Assembly: GCA_016218715.1 (NCBI GenBank)
Contig: JACRDG010000058.1
Location: 1 to 64,000 of the forward strand
Length of the DNA stretch: 64,000 nucleotides
From: Desulfomonile tiedjei
GTDB taxonomy: Bacteria > Desulfobacterota > Desulfomonilia > Desulfomonilales > Desulfomonilaceae
Direction: 5' to 3'
Shown: positions 59,455 through 64,000 of the stretch, piece after piece
How the letters are laid out: the number at the start of each line of letters is the position of its first letter
Position numbering within the stretch: the first letter of the stretch is position 1
Translations under genes and position numbers: made by a program
Notes under the pieces: model-generated
What the model was told of the DNA's origin: nothing
The model's database searches: none
What the model saw: the letters and a program-made list of their open reading frames with translations, nothing else

Positions 59455-59601
59455 AGACGGGAATGCCGATCCTCTCGAGTGGCCTGCGGGACTCACGAGG
59501 CAGCCGAGGACCGACCGTTCGGGTGTGTCGACGGCCCGGAAGACCGCGTCGCTTTAGATAGCGAGGAACCGTCAGCAAGGGTGTTTACATTCAGTGCCCG
59601 G

Positions 59602-60876
59602 TCAGCCGCGGCCTGTCCGGGTTTTCCGAATCAGGTGGCGAACTTTACCGAGGTGGCCCTGAATCTTGTGAAGTTCCTGATCCGTGGGATGACGCATATA
59701 CCGCATGATGGTGTCGCAGGCCTGATACGTCTCCGCGATGGAGTCGCGGATCGTGGAATGGAACAGGGCGTATTCCTTTGGTGGAATGATCGAGAAGGTC
59801 TTGGCGTCGAGAATCTGGAGCTCCCTCTTCATCGCGTCGAGCTTCAAGTAGATGTCCTCGGGGAAGATCGCAGCATTGACGTCGGACGGATCGTAATCCG
59901 CTATAGCGAGGGTAGGAGCCCTGGTCATCAAGAGCGACAATTCTTCGAGAATGGGAGCGGCAGAGCGAAGGTACTCGCGCAGTTCGGGGCTGCTGGGGGC
60001 TTCTTTGGCCAACGGTGAGGCTATGGCCTCTTCAACGGGCGGCGGTTGCGGGGATTCCAGGAGAGGAGCCGGTACCGGCGCCTCCTCGGGTTCGCGTATT
60101 GAGGGTGGCTCAGCCTTGGCGACCCGTTCCGGCTCGGGCAGGGGGGCCTGGGTTGGCGCAGGTTCCGTCGCACTCTCCTGCTTTGGAGGGGTCATCGGAG
60201 CAGCTTCGGTGGTCGCCACGCGGTCCGGTTCAGGTTCCGGTTGGACCGGCGGCGGGATGACCCTGGGCTCCCACCGGGAGCTGAGCGCTATCTCCGCTTC
60301 CGAGCTGGGTGGGTTCTCAACGAACTGGGATCTCAGTGGGACCGAGGTTTTGGCATCCTTCAGCCGTTCCGCCGCAAGGATCTGGGGGATTTCCATCGAC
60401 CGCTCGGCCTTGAGCAATTCCGTCCGCGGCGAAGGAGCCACGAGGTAGTCCTCCGGAGCAACTGGTGGTTTGAAAACCGACGGAGCCTCCTCTTTCGGCC
60501 CCCTTCCGTGCTCGGGCTGGGTTTCCGGCGGTTCGACAATTACAGGTCGCCGCCTGGCCGGATCGAAGGGCAACCAATCAATCGCGGGCTCATCTTCCGG
60601 TTCCTGATCCCCCACCCCCTCCGACTCGGGCTTTCCGGGGGTGGCCGGTTGCGCAGCGGGCCGATCGCGTATGATCCGCTTCATCTTGATCTCGGGAATG
60701 GGGACGTTGAATCCCGAATCGCCAATGGTCGTGTTGGGGGCCTCAGGAATGACCGGCGCCTGCTCCTGCGGGCGGGCCTTGCTCGCCGGTGCCTTCTGGC
60801 CGCGGGCTTCGGGCGGGACAAAGATCAGGGGGAGGACTGTTGCGATCAGCAACAGCACGAGGATGGCTCTGATCAT
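59602..60876 (-). CDS. Exported Pro/Glu-rich protein with helical C-terminus
   Basis: About 424 residues. The start at 60876 gives an N-terminal hydrophobic segment (MIRAILVLLLIATVLPLIFV); an ATG 18 codons upstream is possible. Residues 25-300 are low-complexity and full of Pro/Glu/Ala repeats (APVPAPLLESPQPPPVEEAI). The C-terminal about 110 residues are helical and basic (YLKLDAMKRELQILDAKTFS; IQGHLGKVRHLIRKTRTGRG). Possible envelope-spanning or periplasmic linker protein; function unknown. Confidence 0.55.
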   Translation of the reverse strand: MIRAILVLLLIATVLPLIFVPPEARGQKAPASKARPQEQAPVIPEAPNTTIGDSGFNVPIPEIKMKRIIRDRPAAQPATPGKPESEGVGDQEPEDEPAIDWLPFDPARRRPVIVEPPETQPEHGRGPKEEAPSVFKPPVAPEDYLVAPSPRTELLKAERSMEIPQILAAERLKDAKTSVPLRSQFVENPPSSEAEIALSSRWEPRVIPPPVQPEPEPDRVATTEAAPMTPPKQESATEPAPTQAPLPEPERVAKAEPPSIREPEEAPVPAPLLESPQPPPVEEAIASPLAKEAPSSPELREYLRSAAPILEELSLLMTRAPTLAIADYDPSDVNAAIFPEDIYLKLDAMKRELQILDAKTFSIIPPKEYALFHSTIRDSIAETYQACDTIMRYMRHPTDQELHKIQGHLGKVRHLIRKTRTGRG

Positions 60877-60974
60877 GCTCAATAGAGGCAAATACCGGGC
60901 TGGAGGTCTCACACTGTGTCCGCTGGTCATGGGGGAGCCCCCTCGGGAAAACCATCATAAATTCTTTTATAATT

Positions 60975-61469
60975 CTAATCCGTTGAATTTGATTCGTCAA
61001 GTACTGCTATCATTTCCTTCAGGTCGACCGCTGCGGGAGACCGATTGAGCAATGCATGAATCCGGTCGAGGATCCCATTAATGAACGCGGCAGAGTTCTC
61101 GGCTCCGTATCTCTTGCCGATTTCGATGGCTTCGTCCAGCACCACCCTGCCTGGCGTTTGGGAGAAATTCGTCATCTCCGCAATGGCCATTCTGAGAATA
61201 TTCCTGTCCACGCGGTTGATGCGGTGGAGCTTCCAATGTTGCGACAGACGCGTGATCAGATCGTCGATCGCTCCCCTGTCACGGGAGACCGCCTCCACGA
61301 GGGCGTGAGCAAACTCCCGGGCTACCCGATGCATTTTAAGGTCTTCTTCCTCTTCCGCGCTGAAATGATTCTCCAGAAACACAAGGGTATCCAGTGGATC
61401 CTCATTCCGCGCATCCGCGGCAAACAAGACCTGGAGTACAAATTCTCTCGTCTTACGTCTGGAAGGCAC
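60975..61469 (-). CDS. nusB: Transcription antitermination factor NusB
   Basis: 164 residues. N-terminal arginine-rich start (MPSRRKTREFVLQVLFAADA) binds boxA RNA; RIDR-like KLHRINRVDRNILRMAIAEM, PGRVVLDEAIEIGKRYGAEN and SAAFINGILDRIHALLNRS complete the NusB fold. It lies 59 bp after ribH on the same strand, the usual ribH-nusB pairing. Confidence 0.95.
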   Translation of the reverse strand: MPSRRKTREFVLQVLFAADARNEDPLDTLVFLENHFSAEEEEDLKMHRVAREFAHALVEAVSRDRGAIDDLITRLSQHWKLHRINRVDRNILRMAIAEMTNFSQTPGRVVLDEAIEIGKRYGAENSAAFINGILDRIHALLNRSPAAVDLKEMIAVLDESNSTD

Positions 61470-61528
61470 TGGGAAATTTGACTTTCCAACCGGAGCTGGA
61501 GCGGTTCACACCCGCGACCGGTCGACCT

Positions 61529-61996
61529 CTACACAATTTGCTTCAAAAGACTTGCCATCTCGATGGCTGCCATGGCAGCCTCAGCTCCCTTGTTTCCCGC
61601 CTTCGAGCCTGCCCTCTCGATCGCCTGCTCGATGCTGTCAGTGGTAAGCACCCCGAAACTCACGGCTATCCGGGCCTCCAGGGCAGTGTGCGCCACACCC
61701 TTGGCCACTTCGGCCGCGATGTAGTCAAAATGAGGCGTCGAACCCCTGATGACTGCCCCGAGGGCTATGACCACGTCGTATTTCCCGGATCTGACCATGG
61801 TGGCAACCACCTGGGGAATCTCGAAGGCCCCCGGTACTCTCACGATGGTGATGTCCTCTTCGGCTGCCCCGTGGCGAACGAGCGCGTCGATCGCTCCGGA
61901 CACCAGCCTGGACACGATAAAGTCATTGAAACGGCTCGCTACCAACGCGGTTTTCAGACCTTTCGCTTCGAGAAGGCCTTCTATCGATCTTGTCAT
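61529..61996 (-). CDS. ribH: 6,7-dimethyl-8-ribityllumazine synthase
   Basis: 155 residues. Condenses the ribitylaminouracil intermediate with dihydroxybutanone phosphate, the step before riboflavin. [60 protein letters not shown] and [20 protein letters not shown] match the family. It lies between ribBA and nusB on the same strand. Confidence 0.95.
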   Translation of the reverse strand: MTRSIEGLLEAKGLKTALVASRFNDFIVSRLVSGAIDALVRHGAAEEDITIVRVPGAFEIPQVVATMVRSGKYDVVIALGAVIRGSTPHFDYIAAEVAKGVAHTALEARIAVSFGVLTTDSIEQAIERAGSKAGNKGAEAAMAAIEMASLLKQIV

Positions 61997-62235
61997 GAAC
62001 CCTCCATACTATCATGGGCACGGCGGATGGCGAGGGAATCAGTTCTCCCTCCAGGAGACGTTTCTCCACCGCCCAGAAAAAACGGCCGATGAACCGACAT
62101 CGCCCTGGTTCAGCAAAACAGCTCGGATGAGCCTTGACCGAATGCGGGCAAGGTCAGCCGGAGCAGGCACGAGGCGTCACTCACTCGAGCCCCGCGGCCG
62201 CGGTCTGGGAACCGCCTGGTGGCGCCCGTGTACTG

Positions 62236-63450
62236 TCAGGACAGGCACTTCAATTCGTAGAGGTGCCCCATCTTCTCTTTCTTGGTCTTCAGGTACCGCA
62301 TGTTGGTCGCACACGGTTCTATGAAGATGGGAACCTGCTCGCAGACGTTCAGTCCGTACCCCTCCAGGCCGACGATCTTGGTCGGGTTGTTGGTCATGAG
62401 GCGCATCTTGCGGACCCCTAGATCCGCCAAGATCTGAGCGCCAATGCCATAATCTCTCAGGTCCGGCTTGAAGCCCAACCGGAGGTTCGCCTCAACCGTG
62501 TCGCACCCTTGATCCTGAAGGGCGTACGCCTTGATCTTGTTCAACAGGCCGATGCCTCGCCCTTCCTGCTGCATGTACAGGATCACCCCACGCCCCTCGT
62601 TGGAGACCATCCACATTGCCTTCTGGAGCTGTGGGCCGCAGTCGCACCGCTGGGAGCCGAAAACGTCACCGGTCAGGCATTCCGAATGGACCCGAACGAG
62701 TGTCGCATCCTCAGGGTGGATGTCTCCTTTGACCAATGCCACATGGTTGTGGGGATCGACGTCGTTCTCATACACGATAAGTCTGAAATCGCCGTATTCG
62801 GTGGGAAGGACCGTCTCTGCGCCCCGTCGAACCAGGCGTTCGGTACGCATGCGGTACTTGATCATGTCTTTGATCGTGCAGATCTTCATCTCATGCTTCT
62901 CGGCAAGCTTGATCAAGTCGGGCATACGGGCCATGGTGCCGTCTTCGTTCATGACTTCGCAGATCACACCGGCAGGGGTCAGGCCGGCCAACCGGGCCAG
63001 ATCGACACTCCCTTCGGTCTGTCCTGCACGCACGAGCACGCCGCCGCGGCGTGCCCTGAGCGGGAACACGTGCCCCGGCGAAACGAGATCCTGAGAAGTC
63101 GCGTCAGGGGCCACTGCGGTAAGGACTGTCAACGCCCGGTCGTAGGCGGAAATGCCGGTGGTAATACCGCGGGCTGCCTCGACGGAAACCGTAAAGGCGG
63201 TCCCGAATCTGGATTTGTTGTTGGTAACCATCATAGGGAGGTCGAGTTTTTCGATCCTGTCCGGCAGCATCGAAAGACAGAGCAGTCCCCGACCGTATTT
63301 TGTCATGAAATTGATCGCCTCGGGGGTCACCTTTTCGGCGGCCATGGTCAGATCGCCTTCGTTCTCACGGTCCTCGTCATCCACGAGAATCACCATCCGG
63401 CCTTCTCGTATCTCCGAGATTGCCGCTTCCACATCCACCAGTACGCCCAT
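62236..63450 (-). CDS. ribBA: Bifunctional DHBP synthase / GTP cyclohydrolase II
   Basis: 404 residues. N-terminal Rib[21 protein letters not shown] and [16 protein letters not shown] with [21 protein letters not shown]-terminal Rib[21 protein letters not shown] (zinc cysteines) and [20 protein letters not shown]. Together they supply both branches of riboflavin synthesis. A 240-bp gap to ribH holds nothing recognised. Confidence 0.95.
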   Translation of the reverse strand: MGVLVDVEAAISEIREGRMVILVDDEDRENEGDLTMAAEKVTPEAINFMTKYGRGLLCLSMLPDRIEKLDLPMMVTNNKSRFGTAFTVSVEAARGITTGISAYDRALTVLTAVAPDATSQDLVSPGHVFPLRARRGGVLVRAGQTEGSVDLARLAGLTPAGVICEVMNEDGTMARMPDLIKLAEKHEMKICTIKDMIKYRMRTERLVRRGAETVLPTEYGDFRLIVYENDVDPHNHVALVKGDIHPEDATLVRVHSECLTGDVFGSQRCDCGPQLQKAMWMVSNEGRGVILYMQQEGRGIGLLNKIKAYALQDQGCDTVEANLRLGFKPDLRDYGIGAQILADLGVRKMRLMTNNPTKIVGLEGYGLNVCEQVPIFIEPCATNMRYLKTKKEKMGHLYELKCLS

Positions 63451-63465
63451 CTAGGGGACCCTCCT

Positions 63466-64000
63466 TCACATGAATCCGTATTCTCTCAGTTTCTGTTCGT
63501 CTATCCCTGACTTACCCGCCCATGCGGAAAGGAACTTCTCTACGTATTTTCCAATCAGGTCAAACTCCACGTTTACTTTATCATTGATATTTTTCCCGGT
63601 CAACCCCGTCCACAGCGCTGTATGAGGGATGATCGTGACCTCGAAGCGTGTACCCTCGACGCGGTTCACGGTCAGGCTGACTCCGTCGACCGCGACGCTC
63701 CCCTTTTCGATGAGGTACCGACCGGAGTCCACCTGAAAGGCCATGAGAAAACCGTTGCCCGCAGGTCTCTTGACTGCGACCCTCCCCACACAATCGACAT
63801 GCCCGGCAACCATGTGGCCGCCGAGTCGGGCATCGAGACGCATCGCGCGTTCGAGATTCACCGTGTCCCCGATGCGCAATTCGCCCAGGGTTGTGACTCG
63901 CAGCGTCTCGGGAGAGACTTCCGCGATGAACTCTCTCGCCGACCGGTTCACGGTGGTGGCGGTCAAGCACGCGCCGTTCACGGCAATGGAATCTCCCACG
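63466..64000 (-). CDS. ribE: Riboflavin synthase alpha chain, partial
   Basis: The frame runs off the right window end, so its N-terminus (usually about 35 residues starting MFTGIVE) is missing. The retained 178 residues have GDSIAVNGACLTATTVNRSA from the first barrel and RLGGHMVAGHVDCVGRVAVK, DGVSLTVNRVEGTRFEVTII and the C-terminal GKYVEKFL from the second. It begins the minus-strand ribE-ribBA-ribH-nusB group, 16 bp before ribBA. Confidence 0.95.
   Translation of the reverse strand, partial: VGDSIAVNGACLTATTVNRSAREFIAEVSPETLRVTTLGELRIGDTVNLERAMRLDARLGGHMVAGHVDCVGRVAVKRPAGNGFLMAFQVDSGRYLIEKGSVAVDGVSLTVNRVEGTRFEVTIIPHTALWTGLTGKNINDKVNVEFDLIGKYVEKFLSAWAGKSGIDEQKLREYGFM

Overview
The window reads like a chromosomal segment of an anaerobic Desulfobacterota (former Deltaproteobacteria) bacterium, probably able to respire sulfate. 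The main evidence is a qmoAB operon (49.8-54.5 kb). Supporting evidence is a selenocysteine system (selA, selB), a tgt-yajC-secD-secF run followed by holB-ricT, and a glutaryl-CoA-dehydrogenase-like acyl-CoA dehydrogenase. DNA composition is GC-rich by eye. Genus cannot be fixed from sequence alone.

The window splits near 28 kb. The left part (1-28.0 kb) is an accessory region. It has low gene density, long non-coding gaps, dispersed REP-like repeats, transposase remnants and at least five toxin-antitoxin (TA) modules: MntA/HepT remnants at 1.5 and 16 kb, a RelE/ParE-like pair at 2.0-2.5 kb, and HicAB at 12.4 and 17 kb. A TIR-like candidate defence effector lies at 13.3 kb. Two repeat series organise this region. 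Three direct copies of the 3' end of tRNA-Glu (15822, 16749, 17357) lead up to the intact tRNA-Glu gene (28004-28081) and bound units of 0.93, 0.61 and 10.6 kb; the two small units each hold a single TA pair. Further left, three 3'-terminal fragments of one tyrosine-integrase gene, closely related to the longer copy at 25.6-26.4 kb, flank a HicAB pair and the TIR-like gene. This looks like a decaying tandem array of integrative elements at a tRNA-Glu site.

The left part also holds two outer-membrane beta-barrel genes (468-1394, 18158-19975). Both sit behind the same promoter and the same roughly 230-nt leader, with conserved blocks at matching distances. A related promoter precedes a response regulator at 23.2 kb and another precedes a membrane protein at 7.9 kb. 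A divergent TrpD-like enzyme, a Tat-exported deaminase and a possible structured RNA (22161-22345) are the other oddities here.

The right part (28-64 kb) is mostly core genome: tRNA-Lys and tRNA-Glu, a PAP2 phosphatase, an LPG-synthase-like membrane protein, an acyl-CoA dehydrogenase, and queuosine genes (tgt, queH). It also has protein export (yajC, secD, secF), DNA polymerase III delta' (holB), ricT, and the Sec elongation factor selB with selA further on. A 26-repeat ankyrin protein, a PAS-LuxR regulator and the qmoA-qmoB-hdrD-like operon follow. The third gene of that operon encodes a soluble HdrC-HdrB type protein where a membrane QmoC would usually be. The segment ends with an RluD-family pseudouridine synthase, an MtaB-like methylthiotransferase, and a minus-strand ribE-ribBA-ribH-nusB riboflavin cluster whose first gene runs off the window.
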